DNA from: Acanthacorydalis orientalis
Lineage: Eukaryota; Arthropoda; Insecta; Megaloptera; Corydalidae
Direction of reading: 5' to 3'
Length of the DNA: 64,000 nucleotides
Assembly (NCBI GenBank): GCA_034766995.1
Contig: CM068314.1
Coordinates: forward strand, 20,626,201 to 20,690,200
In this document: one piece after another, positions 1 to 10,799 of the stretch
Layout of the letters: each line of letters opens with the position of its first letter
Numbering within the stretch: position 1 is the stretch's first letter
The notes under the pieces: model-generated
Database searches by the model: none
Told to the model about the DNA's origin: nothing
Seen by the model: only the letters and a program-made list of their open reading frames with translations
Made by a program: the position numbers and the translations under genes

Positions 1-1070
1 TTCATTAAGACAGAACATGTATTTCCTAGCAGAGAAACAAACACTTAATAAATTTTGATTTTCCTAGTGTTGTGAAAGAATTGTATAAATGTAAAAAAAA
101 GATTTATAGTTAGTTCACACAAATGTGATTAAATAAATACAGATTTTTTGTGAGAAATAAATGCATGTTTGTTGTTTTAAGAAATAATATTCTAACTTTA
201 ACAGAATTTCCAACGATTATAAAAAATGTCCACGGAAAAAATAAATATATCAAATTATTTTGAACGCAATTACTTACATAATTTACTAGTTGAGTGTGAT
301 TTATAGTAGTTTACAATTAAATAACGTGAATTTATTTGTTACAAAAAGTGAAAATAAATAATAATAAACGAATGAATAAATTTTATCTGGATTAACTTTT
401 TATATCTCTCTACAAGCGTAGGTGTTATTGAATAGTTTTAACCAGGAGAACAAAAACTAGATATAGTTAATATAGACGAAATGGCTCAATATTTAATTAA
501 AATATTCATTTATGTTTAAAAAGTACTTATTTAATATGTTCTATCCGTCCTTCCCTGCGAAAATGAAAATCAGACCTAGAATGTCAAAATAATCCAGCGA
601 TTTTAAACAAAAGTGAAAAACATGAAAGTTGTATGGTAGAATTAATCAAAAAAAATGGATATAATGAATACAAAGTAGTTGTTATCGACATAATAAGAAA
701 AATAACGAATTGATAGTATAAATGGGCGAAACATGTTGCCAAAATAGAGGTCAACAGATGGAAAATAGTTGTTCAGTATAAATCTTTATGGTCAAAATTG
801 AGTATGTTCATCCTACAACCGGTTTAGACTTTTATAGATAAAACAAACTCAAGTGTCCTCTCTAAAATTCAATTGGATTAACTACGAATAACAGGTGCAT
901 AAGAAGACATTAATATGGAACAAATTGATGGCGTAAACTAACTAAAAGGAAAAAATATAAATCAATAAATAGTTGCGATAGGATGTTGAATCAGAAAGAT
1001 TCACTCGATAGTTCGTTTAAAGAAAATTAAAAGAGAGCTTTATACAACAGTGGGTCGTTAAATACTGAAA

Positions 1071-1108
<38 letters not shown>

Positions 1109-1463
1109 TGTGTATGTATGTATGTATGTAGATTGATAGATAGATAAATAGATATAGATATAACATCATCTAAAATATAAAGTTTTAAATTATAATCAAT
1201 AATATATAACTAAATAAAATGTTAACGGCTCACAGGGGAACGAGTATCACGTTTATGCTCTAGTGAACTGTAAGTGATTGCTGTACGAATAACTTTAAAG
1301 CTTTTTAGAATTCATGAAATAATTCCACTAACGAGTAAAATATATTCCTATAAAATGTTATATTCACTCATTTATGAATATGTGAGCAAGTTCTTCTAAC
1401 TATAATTCGATTTTAAAATTATGTTATGTACATGAAGTATTGTCTACATAATTCGAGATATTA
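1..1463. other. A+T-rich noncoding DNA
   Basis: No open frame, splice-bounded exon or transposon is recognisable apart from the TA/GTAT/GATA simple repeat at 1075-1160. It is either the intron before the first visible rut exon or intergenic DNA. Confidence 0.6.
1075..1160. repeat. compound microsatellite (TA)n, (GTAT)n, (GATA)n
   Basis: About 30 bp of TA units, then five GTAT units, then degenerate GATA units. Confidence 0.9.
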
Positions 1464-2535
1464 GATTGGTTGTAAAATAATTGCGGTTTATGACCTTCAA
1501 ATTCACATACATTTTTCTCTTTTTCGATTTTCTTAGCTGTTTTAAGTGGCCAAAACTGTTGGATGACTAACGTCTTACTTTTGTGTAAGCTCTCGAATTG
1601 TTGTGAGTGGTTGTGATTCGACTAACGCCTTCAGTTAGTTGTTATGAACTGAAGAAGAACGCCCGCGACCCTCTTCATTTTCTAGACTTTCGTCCTCAGC
1701 ATGAACTTTTTGGTACCACGATTGCACCGCACGTTCCTTAACATTACCCACACCAAAAGCATCGTATGGTTTACAAGTAGTTTCTGGTGCTTTACCACCT
1801 GTTTTTTCTTTTCAGTATTTAATTCACTAGCCCAATTTGAACCAAAATTAATAATAAAACCAAACTCGATGGCGGTTTGGTTATTGAGGCTTTAGGGCGC
1901 TTCGACAGCTAAGGTCATTAGCACTCCAACATAAATTATAATAATAAAAACACCTTGTTTACGCACTTGCATTCGAATCACCTCTTAATTCGAAACGCTT
2001 AAGTATTAATGCCAAACGCTTAAAAATATTCAATTAAAAGAATATTTCGCTTAGTGAAAGATAAAGAACACATATGAAGAAAACTGGACTGGTAAAATGC
2101 CTAATCTTGATTGGACAATACGTATAAATATAATAAGAAGAGATGAAACTTTTGAGGACAGTAAAGCATTTGAAATACTGTGATCTGATGTTAGGATTCA
2201 CAGGATTTTTCGTGAAGGACACGTTAAAATAAGACAGGTGACTTCACATGACGATACAACATGTTAAAATATCAAAATTCGAAACACTAATCACAAACAC
2301 TGTTATGCAAAAAGTCCATTCTCCTTTGCGAAAGTCAAAATAAGATTTGCAGTGTTATTATCGTCCCATAGAATTATGGAGATGTCCCCCGACAATCAAA
2401 GTCGATGTTACCAAAATACAGACCGAAAATGCACTTTAAAATGATGTTAACATAAACACGATGAAATGACACTTTCATTGAAAAAATTAAGGTTAGAATT
2501 CAGAAAACAAAAACCGCAATTATTTTCCTACCAAC

Positions 2536-2536
<1 letters not shown>
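1464..2536 (-). mobile_element. mariner element with internal deletion and a nested insertion
   Basis: Starts after TA (1462-1463) with GATTGGTTGTAAAATAATTG and ends with ATTATTTTCCTACCAACC before TA (2537-2538); the two ends are inverted repeats. Bases 1480-1840 read in reverse resemble the N-terminal helix-turn-helix region of a mariner transposase and match the copy at 55470-56022 nearly base for base in layout. The central catalytic part is missing, as in the 55.5-kb copy, so both derive from an already deleted, non-autonomous form. Bases 1872-2396 are a later insertion absent from the other copy. The left flank of the right (TA)n tract begins at its right target TA. Confidence 0.85.
1872..2396 (-). 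mobile_element. retroposon-like insertion nested in mariner, with 11-bp target duplication
   Basis: The insert is flanked by CAAACTCGATG (1861-1871) and CAAAGTCGATG (2397-2407), an 11-bp duplication with one mismatch; the sister mariner at 55.5 kb has one copy of this site. Read on the - strand, the insert ends with a block (1872-1927) that also forms the whole insert at 10017-10075. A shared 3' end with very different 5' lengths is what 5'-truncated target-primed retroposition produces. The remaining 470 bp has no recognisable coding sequence. Confidence 0.6.

Positions 2537-2596
<60 letters not shown>
2537..2596. repeat. (TA)n microsatellite beside mariner end
   Basis: About 30 TA units beginning exactly at the right target TA of the mariner copy. 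Confidence 0.95.
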
Positions 2597-2598
<2 letters not shown>

Positions 2599-2639
2599 AA
2601 TATTTTCTAATGTTATAAAAAGAAATAATACATTGTGAC

Positions 2640-3060
2640 ACCTGCACTTTACCAAAAAAAAATTTCCTGCAAAACCTAACTAGACATCAAGAGAGCAAAA
2701 GTACGAAACGGGGTGTAAGTCTAGTGTACATCTCGTGTTTTTTTTTACCGACACGTACAAGTACGCATGAAAAACATAAAGTGCAATCGTAAATGTGTCT
2801 GACATCGTCATCGCGTTAGGGTTTCGGTACGGAGACTCGCCGAATCGACCGAACACACCCTTCAACCCTTTACTAAAAAAAAGAAACAGTTTTATACATC
2901 TTTTTAACTGGTTTTCGTATAGATCGTAATGTGTTCGTGTCAACCCTCGCAGTGACTGCGAAGTGTATTAGATGTGACTGTAAAAGTTATACGAGATTTC
3001 GTTATACGAGCGTTCATTTTGAATTTCAAAACAAGATAATAAAAAAAAACACACAACGTA
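2640..3060. other. unassigned stretch, slightly richer in G+C
   Basis: Contains a 87-codon open frame on the - strand (2680-2943) with no recognisable domain. It has more CpG than its surroundings. I cannot assign it; it could be an old unrecognised transposon or a regulatory patch. Confidence 0.3.
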
Positions 3061-3361
3061 CGGCCGACAAGTAAATGTAACGCATTTCTGTAAAATTTAT
3101 ATACGAAGATATTGTTATTATTTGCTTGACGTGTACATTAGTATGCTGCTTGCACAATTTAAAATTAATCCATTAACATTTTCAACGCGAATGTCTCCAC
3201 AAAGGATATAATTCTTATTCAGGATGTGCCTAACATGATTCGTTTGTTTGTATTGTGAATTTTTGTATTCTGTGATGTTTTAATTTGACTTATGACTCAC
3301 TTGTCAAAGAGATAACAGTTTGAATAGCAATTTATAATGACGATAAAATCAAAATCACATT

Positions 3362-3364
<3 letters not shown>

Positions 3365-3430
<66 letters not shown>

Positions 3431-3431
3431 T
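3365..3431. repeat. (TA)n microsatellite with (AAAT)n tail
   Basis: About 28 TA units followed by three AAAT units. Confidence 0.95.
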
Positions 3432-3812
3432 GTGTATGTGTGAGTCTGTGTAAGATTTAAAGATTTATTTTTATATTTCTTGACTCTCAATCAATGACAT
3501 GTTGTTCTTCTAGTATGTTTCAATTTTCTGGTCTTATTCAATATGTGTCTTCTAGTTTACTTTCAGATTATTTTTGAGACTATATTTTATTTGTGTAAGT
3601 TTTTATATCCATTCTATTCTACTTTATACTTGTTTTTACAATTTGAACATATATCACATTTGAACATGTATACTTCCATTGTTTATTTTAATTAGAAAAA
3701 AAAATGATTTGTCTGTAATCTTTTTTCATATTAGTATAGAAATATAATTGGTATATATACATAATATCCAATTGAGATCATACACCTTCGACTAAACAGT
3801 CATAGTATTTGC

Positions 3813-4418
3813 CAAGGGCGGACAGCTCTTCGATAATAAGAACCACATAAAAGAAAATATTATTTTAAAATTGTATTTATTAGGTTGGTAGAAAAATAAT
3901 TGCGGTTTATGACCTTTAAGTTCGTATATAAAACCGCTATTGTTTTCCTACCGATCTAAGATAAATAATTAAGAATACAATTTTATAATAGTCCTACTCG
4001 CCAAAACAGAATATGTTTAATCTCTACTCGTTGAAGGATTTTGATTGAGTCTTCATTTTTCCAGTTAAAAGTTGCCGAGACCGTGTTAAAAGTTGCATTT
4101 TTAAAAATGTTTTTATCAAACATTTACAATTACCTGTCACGAATTTGTTTTCATTGAATTCATCAAGTCTTAGTTAACAAAATTGTTTAGTTTTATATCT
4201 TTTTTAAGGATTGTCCATAACCGTAGAACCACCTTAAACAGCAGTTTGGACACATGATACATATGGATGTTTGAAAAGAGATGTGAATTACCCTTTTATA
4301 TATAAAATATTCTAATATTGGTACATACTAAAGTTTAGGAAGAATGGCAATGAAACCTAATATTGTCTCGGGAGCCGCACAGAGTAGCTTTGGGAGCCGC
4401 TGTTTTTGCCCACCCTTG
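3813..4418. mobile_element. non-autonomous hAT-type element with 8-bp target duplication
   Basis: Left end CAAGGGCGGACAG and right end TTTTTGCCCACCCTTG are imperfect inverted repeats of the hAT type (CA(A/G)GGGTGGGCAAA). They are flanked by GTATTTGC (3805-3812) and GTATATGC (4419-4426), an 8-bp duplication with one mismatch, the length expected for hAT. Near the right end GGGAGCCGC occurs twice (4370 and 4391), the subterminal repeat type of hAT elements. The 606 bp carry no transposase and contain a smaller mariner remnant at 3883-3956. Confidence 0.8.
3883..3956. mobile_element. 74-bp mariner end-to-end remnant (MITE)
   Basis: GGTTGGTAGAAAAATAATTG opens and TTGTTTTCCTACCGATC closes the element, flanked on both sides by TA (3881-3882, 3957-3958). 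The ends match those of the mariner copies at 1464 and 55470, but nearly all internal sequence is gone, leaving two terminal repeats that can fold on each other. It is nested in the hAT element at 3813-4418, so it inserted or was reduced later. Confidence 0.85.
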
Positions 4419-4426
4419 GTATATGC

Positions 4427-5258
4427 ATTCCTTAGTAATAAATAAAAATAGTAATGATATGATCATAATTCTAAAATGTTTATTAATGAGATTGTATTTT
4501 TCAACCGATTTTAAAATAACTAAGTATTATAATCAGATATAAACGTCTTTAATATAACTAGCATATGTTCTTATCAGAAATTCATATTTAAGTAAATTAT
4601 TAAGAACGCTGTTGCAGTGACAATCGATAGAATTTTTGAAAATTATTAAATATTTGCTTATTTGGTACTCTGACCAATTCATTTAAAACGATCAACATTC
4701 TAAATAATATAAGACTGTATATAAATTATTCGTTTACAGAAACCGTTTTGATATTATTCATATTTTCTTTATCGTTTCAAGAATATTTAAGTTTTTTGTT
4801 AAATTTTCGTTGATCATTTTATTCTTACAAGTACTCGCACACTGTGCTTTCTTACAACCACATACATTTATCAGAAAACCTTCTTCAAAAATCAATCGTT
4901 TTTCAACCGAACTATATTTTTCTGAGTACAATCAATTAAAACGACTTTTATAAACTGTTTAAATACAGTGAACCGATAATAATTTGGAAATTATTTCAGT
5001 AATACTATTATTTTCGACATCATTTTATTTCTTCCATTTCTACTTTACATATTTAAAATATCGTTATAAATATTAATAAGATAAACATCTTCAAAGTGTT
5101 AATAGATTTTGACACTATATTTAGAACTCTAACTTATAGTATATGCCATTTTTCGTTAGGGAAATTGATATCTTGAAAGTTTCCATCACTTTCACTAAGA
5201 TTTAATTTCGATTACGTTCTAAGTAATATTAATGTTATACATATCCTTTTTATTGTAT
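4427..5258. other. A+T-rich noncoding DNA
   Basis: No gene, repeat family or exon recognised. Confidence 0.6.
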
Positions 5259-5289
<31 letters not shown>

Positions 5290-5317
5290 TTATATATATA
5301 AATATACATATATTTAT

Positions 5318-5354
<37 letters not shown>
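5259..5354. repeat. imperfect (TA)n microsatellite
   Basis: Two TA-rich blocks with interruptions; it borders the hairpin element to the right. Confidence 0.9.
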
Positions 5355-5359
<5 letters not shown>

Positions 5360-5550
5360 ATTCAATTTAGGCTCCTACATGGAAGTATTTAAAGAAGGCG
5401 CAGAGGTTAAGAAAAGTCATGTTATTTTTTATTTAGTATTTTAGTTCAATTCAGTACTAAAATACAATTGAACTAAAATACTAAATGGGAGATACTTCAA
5501 TTTTTGAGTTTTTTAAATACTTTCGTGTAGAAGCCTCAGTTAAATCATCA
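5355..5550. mobile_element. 196-bp hairpin MITE lying inside a (TA)n tract
   Basis: The whole interval is an inverted repeat. The outer arms run from 5355 (TGATGATTCAATTTAGGCTC) and from 5550 read in reverse (TGATGATTTAACTGAGGCTT); the inner arms 5431-5451 and 5466-5486 are a perfect 21-bp inverted pair around a 14-nt loop. Both ends pass into (TA)n (5259-5354, 5556-5616), consistent with a TA-targeting element inserted in a microsatellite. No coding capacity. The family is not recognised. Confidence 0.75.
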
Positions 5551-5551
5551 T

Positions 5552-5555
<4 letters not shown>

Positions 5556-5608
<53 letters not shown>

Positions 5609-5616
5609 CATATATA
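5556..5616. repeat. (TA)n microsatellite
   Basis: About 25 TA units then TACATACATA, at the right edge of the hairpin MITE. Confidence 0.95.
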
Positions 5617-6953
5617 AAGCCCATTATACTATATGTAATTAGATAAACATTTTGTTCTAATAGAAATATATGTGTATAAATATTCATATATTATTGTATA
5701 ATTTTATTCCGCAACACTAACTGTACTACTGAGTTCAATTCCACTATGTAATAAATTACTAGACGTTGTAGCCTTAACGTTACTGAATTATTTATATACA
5801 AAAACAATCCCTAGAGCCGGTCGAGGAATGAATTTGACTTAAAGGCACTTCATCACAGTAACATTATTCGCGCTACTCATCAAGAATATAGATTAATCTT
5901 GTGGGAATAAACCGTATTACGTTGTGTTCTTAAACTTATTTTAACAAGAACTTTGTACACATCGAACTAGTGAATTATTTTATAGTTACTGTGTGTATTG
6001 ATCGAGGTCTAAAAATATGAACACATCTATTATGTAAATTAATATGGAACTATTTTTTAAAACTTTTATCGATCGAATTACATTTCATAAAAGGAATTTT
6101 GATTAGGTATAGATTTTCAAGGCGTGTTTTAGTAATTGAAACAGTGAATTGTTATATTTTTTTCCTGATATATAATACAATTAAATTTAAAAATATTTCC
6201 TTACTTAAGTTATTTTTTAAAAAAAAAAGTATTCGGGTATGAATAAACAATGAATGTCTTTTGAGAATATCCATACAGTTGAAAACATGTATCTATGAAA
6301 TAAAATAAAGAATATACCTTTTTCTTGAAAAAAAAATGTTCGTGGAAAACCGCCTAGGGTTAAGAATTACCTATATACATGTTCCTATCTACAATGTTTC
6401 CCCTTGCCTATATAATTCTTTCTCATTTATATCCGTATAGACGTACGTCTACCAACCAAGTTGTGGTCGCCTTATGTTAGATAAAAGCATACAACTGAAG
6501 CTTTCTAAATCTCCCTTCTCATATTTCACTTGCATGGCTGCATTTGGAAAATCATTCACGCATCGAAGGACTGTATTTCGTTTCCACAAAATGATCAGGC
6601 ATCTAAACTGTTGCTACATATTATGTAAATTTATATTATCAGTAGAAATAACTCAGTTCGGTTAGTTTTATTTAAACGTATCGTTGTCAAAAAAAAAAGA
6701 AAACGTCCTCGAAAATGTAAATGTTATTTTATTTTTTTTTGTTGTTTTTTTTTTAAGAAATGTCAACAGTGAAAAATACCAAATAATGAAAATTGTATGT
6801 ATTTATTTACAACGAAAGAATAACATTTGTAAACATTTATTTTCGTTTTATATCGGCACTTAAGCTGTCATTTTATTTAATTTCGCTTTTAAAACAGAGA
6901 TCTTTTATTTTATATAGAATGCACTTTTTTAAAAAGAAAATAATATTTCGAAC

Positions 6954-6956
<3 letters not shown>
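5617..6956. other. A+T-rich noncoding DNA
   Basis: No gene or transposon recognised; a few short open frames only. Confidence 0.6.

Positions 6957-6993
<37 letters not shown>
6957..6993. repeat. (TA)n microsatellite, left flank of mariner
   Basis: About 18 TA units; it forms one side of the tract split by the mariner at 6994-8276. Confidence 0.95.
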
Positions 6994-6995
<2 letters not shown>

Positions 6996-8276
6996 TTGAC
7001 CAAAAAATAATGGCTTTTTTCTATGTTAATGTAAAACGAATTTTTCATGGGAAACAAAAACTTTATTAAACAATATATTGTCCATTCTGTATGATTACCT
7101 TTTTCCATCCTTTCAGGCGATTTTATGATTCCGCGCTCAAAAAAGTTCTTATCTTTTTCGAAAAAAATACATTTCCAAAAACGATTTGATATCCTTATTA
7201 GCAGTGAAGGTTTTATCATTCAAGGCAACGAACGAAACAAATGATAGTCTGATAGTTCCAGGCCTGGCGAATATGGTAGATGTGATAACACATCCCATCC
7301 AAGCTGTAACAATTTTTGACGAGTGGCCAAATTTGTATGTGATCTAACGTTATCATGGTGAAACACAACACCTTTGCGATTCGACAATTCTGAACGTTTC
7401 CATTTAATGGCATCATTTAATTTATCCAGTTGACTTCAGCATATGTCCGAATTAATGGTTTGGTTACTTGAAACCAGCTCAAAATACATAAAACCTTTGA
7501 AATTCCACTAGACTGACAGCATAACCTTCCTTTGGTGAATATCTTCTTGTGAAGTGTTTTGAGCAGGTTCATCACGCTTGCTCCACGATATTTTTCGTTC
7601 GACGTTGTTGTAGACGATCCATTTTTCATCGTCTGTTATCATACGTTTCAAAAATGGATCGTTTTATTCACATTTCAAGAGAGAATCGCAGATGTCAATG
7701 CGCTCAGTGAGATGAATTTCTTTGAGCTCGTGCGGTACCCATATATCGACCTTACTAACATATCCAACTTGTTTTAAATAGTTTTCAACGCTCGATTTCG
7801 GTATGTTAAGATTCACAGAATTTTCTCCTGCCGTTAAACGCTGATAGGGATTCGATCAATATCTTTCTTTTATCATCATCGACTTCGATTGGTCCTCCTG
7901 AGCGTGGTGCACCTTTAACATCAAAATCTCCAGACCGAAATTTGGCAAACCAATTCTGACACTGCTGTAGTTTTAAAGCATCTTTACCGTACACATCACA
8001 TTTTTATGAGCTTGCAAAACGTGTTTTTTTTTCCTTTTCGAAAGTTATACAGTAAAATATGACGAAAATATTCCATTTTATTTTCCATTTTAAAATCGAT
8101 GGAAAACAAACAATTGTTTACGAAATCGTGAACTTTCTTTTTTTAAAACTTCAACTCAGCTGAAACTGTCAGCTGTCAAATTACATAACAAATTTGCGCT
8201 TTAGAATGAAGTTACTTACATTTCAAGACATATATGTTCATCTATTAGAAAAAACGTAATTACTTTTTGATCAACC
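6994..8276 (-). mobile_element. near full-length mariner element inserted in a (TA)n tract
   Basis: GGTTGACCAAAAAATAATGG opens and GTAATTACTTTTTGATCAACC closes the element, about 1.28 kb, the usual length of mariner. TA microsatellite lies on both sides (6957-6993 and 8280-8333), so the element most likely landed inside one long tract. It contains one transposase gene on the - strand, now broken. Confidence 0.9.
7067..8076 (-). pseudogene. mariner transposase (DD34D), disabled
   Basis: Reading starts at ATG 8076 with MEYFRHILLYNFRKGKK and ends at TAA (7069-7067) after IQNGQYIV, about 336 codons, the family's usual size. In order: N-terminal helix-turn-helix (YGKDALKLQQCQNWFAKFRS around 7960), linker RSGGPIEVDDDKRK, first catalytic Asp in DEKWIVYNN (about 7630), second in VVFHHDNVRSHT (about 7350) and third in SDYHLFRSL (about 7245). 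Frameshifts (for example near 7995 and 7210) and an in-frame stop (a Trp codon of the SVWW block turned into TAG near 7513) abolish function. The enzyme would cut and paste the element at TA sites. Confidence 0.88.
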
Positions 8277-8277
8277 C

Positions 8278-8279
<2 letters not shown>

Positions 8280-8333
<54 letters not shown>
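8280..8333. repeat. (TA)n microsatellite, right flank of mariner
   Basis: About 26 TA units immediately after the mariner end. Confidence 0.95.
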
Positions 8334-8334
<1 letters not shown>

Positions 8335-9534
8335 CTTTTCCATCGTTTTAAAAACTTCTGATGAATTTTCTATAAGATTCTCCACTTTATTATAATTAAA
8401 AAAGTCATACTCTCATGTATATGTGACTGTTCATGTGTGAGACCGATACAAAATCACATACAACATAAAGAAAGAAGAAAAGCCGTAGAAATGGCCTTAA
8501 TAAATATTTTCGTTAGTGAAAAATACTCGGTTATAAATCACTCGCTGAGAGATTACAAAAAGGGATGAAAACGTGTGAAGTGTACGCTAAAATCACACGC
8601 CCTTCTTTAGTGACAGCTTGTTTTATGCTTTTCGAACGATTGATGCGAATCTAGCTACTTACACCAATGGATAAATAGTCTGCGATCAAAGAAAAAATTT
8701 CTAACTGAAATTGGCTGTTCGTTGAACTGTTTCACGGGTAAAAAATTACGAAAAGGGAATTTATTGAGCTTGATGATGTTTTTGACATAAGATATATCGC
8801 TAAAAGATTAATATTGCACGGCGGAAGTACAAAGGCCGACAGTTCTAATCGATTCGAAACAATAATTTGTCTTGAATTGTACTTTTTTTTATTACAGACG
8901 TTCGTGGAAAATATTGTTTTGATGAGGTTTTCTTTAAAAGCTTGTTTTTATTGATACAGTTGCTTCTTGATAAAAATAGACTGCAATTCTCTTTTAATAA
9001 CTAAATTCATACAAAGCAAATATATGTATTTATTAATTGATTTATGAATACTTTTGTATACTGGCAGGTATTTTTCATAACGGAATTTTTAATAAACTTG
9101 TTTTTATATTTTTTAAAACATTTTATCGAAAAGTGATATAAATAATTATTCAAAATTATTTTTTATAAATTTTGATTGTGAATTTTTACTTAGTTAAATT
9201 TATATAAATTATTTCATACGTACATACATTTTGGTTTAAAAAAAAACTGAAAAAGATCACAAGAGAACAAGAACATATAGTAGAAAACATACTATGCCAA
9301 CGCATTTAATAAATTCTAAAGAAGCTGTACAGATTTTTCCCCTGTTGTTACATGCGTGATAGAAATTCTTTCCAGTTTATATTCTCTGTGCGTTTATTTA
9401 TTCCTGTTCCTCGACAGAACCTCTCAGTTCTCGCAACATAATTTTTCATTTAGATTAGCTGATGTGAACGAAATGTGTTTACATTTCCAGGTGGTACTGT
9501 TCTTATCGTTTTAATGTTGATACAACATTACTAA

Positions 9535-9615
<81 letters not shown>

Positions 9616-9994
9616 AATTACTTAATATACACATTCATATGTTAATGTTTATATTATTTACATTCACGTGCATGTTTTTTTTGCATTAATCGATTTTTAT
9701 GAATTTCATATCTTTATTATATTTGAGATATATTTAATTTTTTTTTATACAAATGGATATTCTTATTAAACCTAACTTTATTCTCATTAAAAATGGATAA
9801 AAAATTTGTTAAACTGTAGATGGTTTAGGAATGAACTGTTATTATGTAGATCAGTTTTTCATGGTTATCACTCTTCATCAGGTTAAAATAAAACTATATT
9901 AATAAAAGCCTATATATTTTATAAAAAGTAAGACAACGAAACCTTTAGTTAAGTCTGGAGCTCTCTGTTACATATCTTCCCATATCATCTAACA
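8334..9994. other. A+T-rich noncoding DNA
   Basis: Holds only the AC/AT microsatellite at 9535-9610; no exon or transposon recognised. Confidence 0.6.
9535..9610. repeat. compound (AC)n(AT)n microsatellite
   Basis: About 12 AC units followed by about 26 AT units. Confidence 0.95.
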
Positions 9995-10770
9995 CAGTGG
10001 TGTCAAACTCATGTATCCGGGTGCTAATGACCTTAGCTGTCGGAGCGCTCTAAAACCCCAATAACCAACCAACCATCAAACTCATATATGAACACACGAG
10101 CAGCCAAATTGAGTTTAAGAGAGTCTGCGGGTTGCAGACATAACAAAATTACACGAAAAAAATGTAGTGTTTGAGAAAATTTCTTTTATTTATATTCGAA
10201 AATAACGCATTTAAATTTTACATTTATTTTTTCTTTAATGAATTTATAAATTTTTTTTAAAGAAATACATTAATTTTAAGTATTATTATCAAATGTTGGA
10301 ATAAAAGTTTAAATTAGAGAAATTAAAAAAAAATATTTTTTACTGGAAGCATCTTTTGGAAGAAACTATTTTATCAATGTCGGGTATAATTTTTTGTGAT
10401 AATGATATTTTTACTATAGGTGTTAAATGTTCATTTGTCAATCTTGACCTGTGTGAAGTCTTAAAAAAAGAAAATTATTCTTTACATAGGTATGTACTAC
10501 TACCAAACATTGCCAAGATTCTTGCTGCACACAGATACATTTCAATAAAATGTTTTGGCAAGTACAAATAAAATTCTGGAATACCAACTGCATTATACTT
10601 TTCTTCTAGCACCTTGTTGCAATGAGTTTCAATCAATTCCATTTCGATATAACTTTTTGCTTCTTCGGTGTTAAAAGAAAGCGGAACACTAAATAGTAAA
10701 AAATCATTTTCGCATGCCGTGAATTCTTCAAATCGGTTTTCAAATTCAAATAATTAACATGAACCAGCAC
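9995..10770 (-). mobile_element. hAT element fragment with transposase C-terminus
   Basis: CAGTGGTGTCAAACTC at 9995 is a hAT-type terminal repeat. Between about 10440 and 10760 the - strand, read through a few lesions, gives EFFACENDFLLFSVPLSFNT, then MELIETHCNKVLEEKYNAVG and PEFYLYLPKHFIEMYLCAAS, then DFTQVKIDK. This is the pattern of the C-terminal region of ZBED/GTF2IRD2-like hAT transposases (FDVE..ELQMELIDLQCN..LKEKF). The matching right end was not found, so the copy is truncated. A retroposon of 59 bp has inserted into its left end. Confidence 0.7.
10017..10075 (+). mobile_element. 59-bp retroposon 3'-end insertion with 14-bp target duplication
   Basis: Flanked by TCAAACTCATGTAT (10003-10016) and TCAAACTCATATAT (10076-10089). 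The insert reads GTGCTAATGACCTTAGCTGT, continues through CGGAGCGCTCTAAAACCCC and ends in a short AACC repeat tail. The reverse complement of the same block lies at 1872-1927. Short length, AACC tail and target duplications of variable length point to a 5'-truncated LINE or SINE end rather than a DNA transposon. Confidence 0.7.
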
Positions 10771-10799
10771 ATTCGGCAGAATTTGGTTCCTATACTTTA

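Noticed and set aside
1701..1895. + strand open frame of 64 codons
   Set aside because: It is the antisense of the mariner transposase remnant and runs into the nested insert.
2680..2943. - strand open frame of 87 codons in a CpG-containing patch
   Set aside because: No family resemblance and no expression evidence; listed only as unassigned DNA.
5481..5687. Open frames made of Tyr-Ile repeats here and at many other TA tracts
   Set aside because: They are translations of (TA)n microsatellites, not genes.
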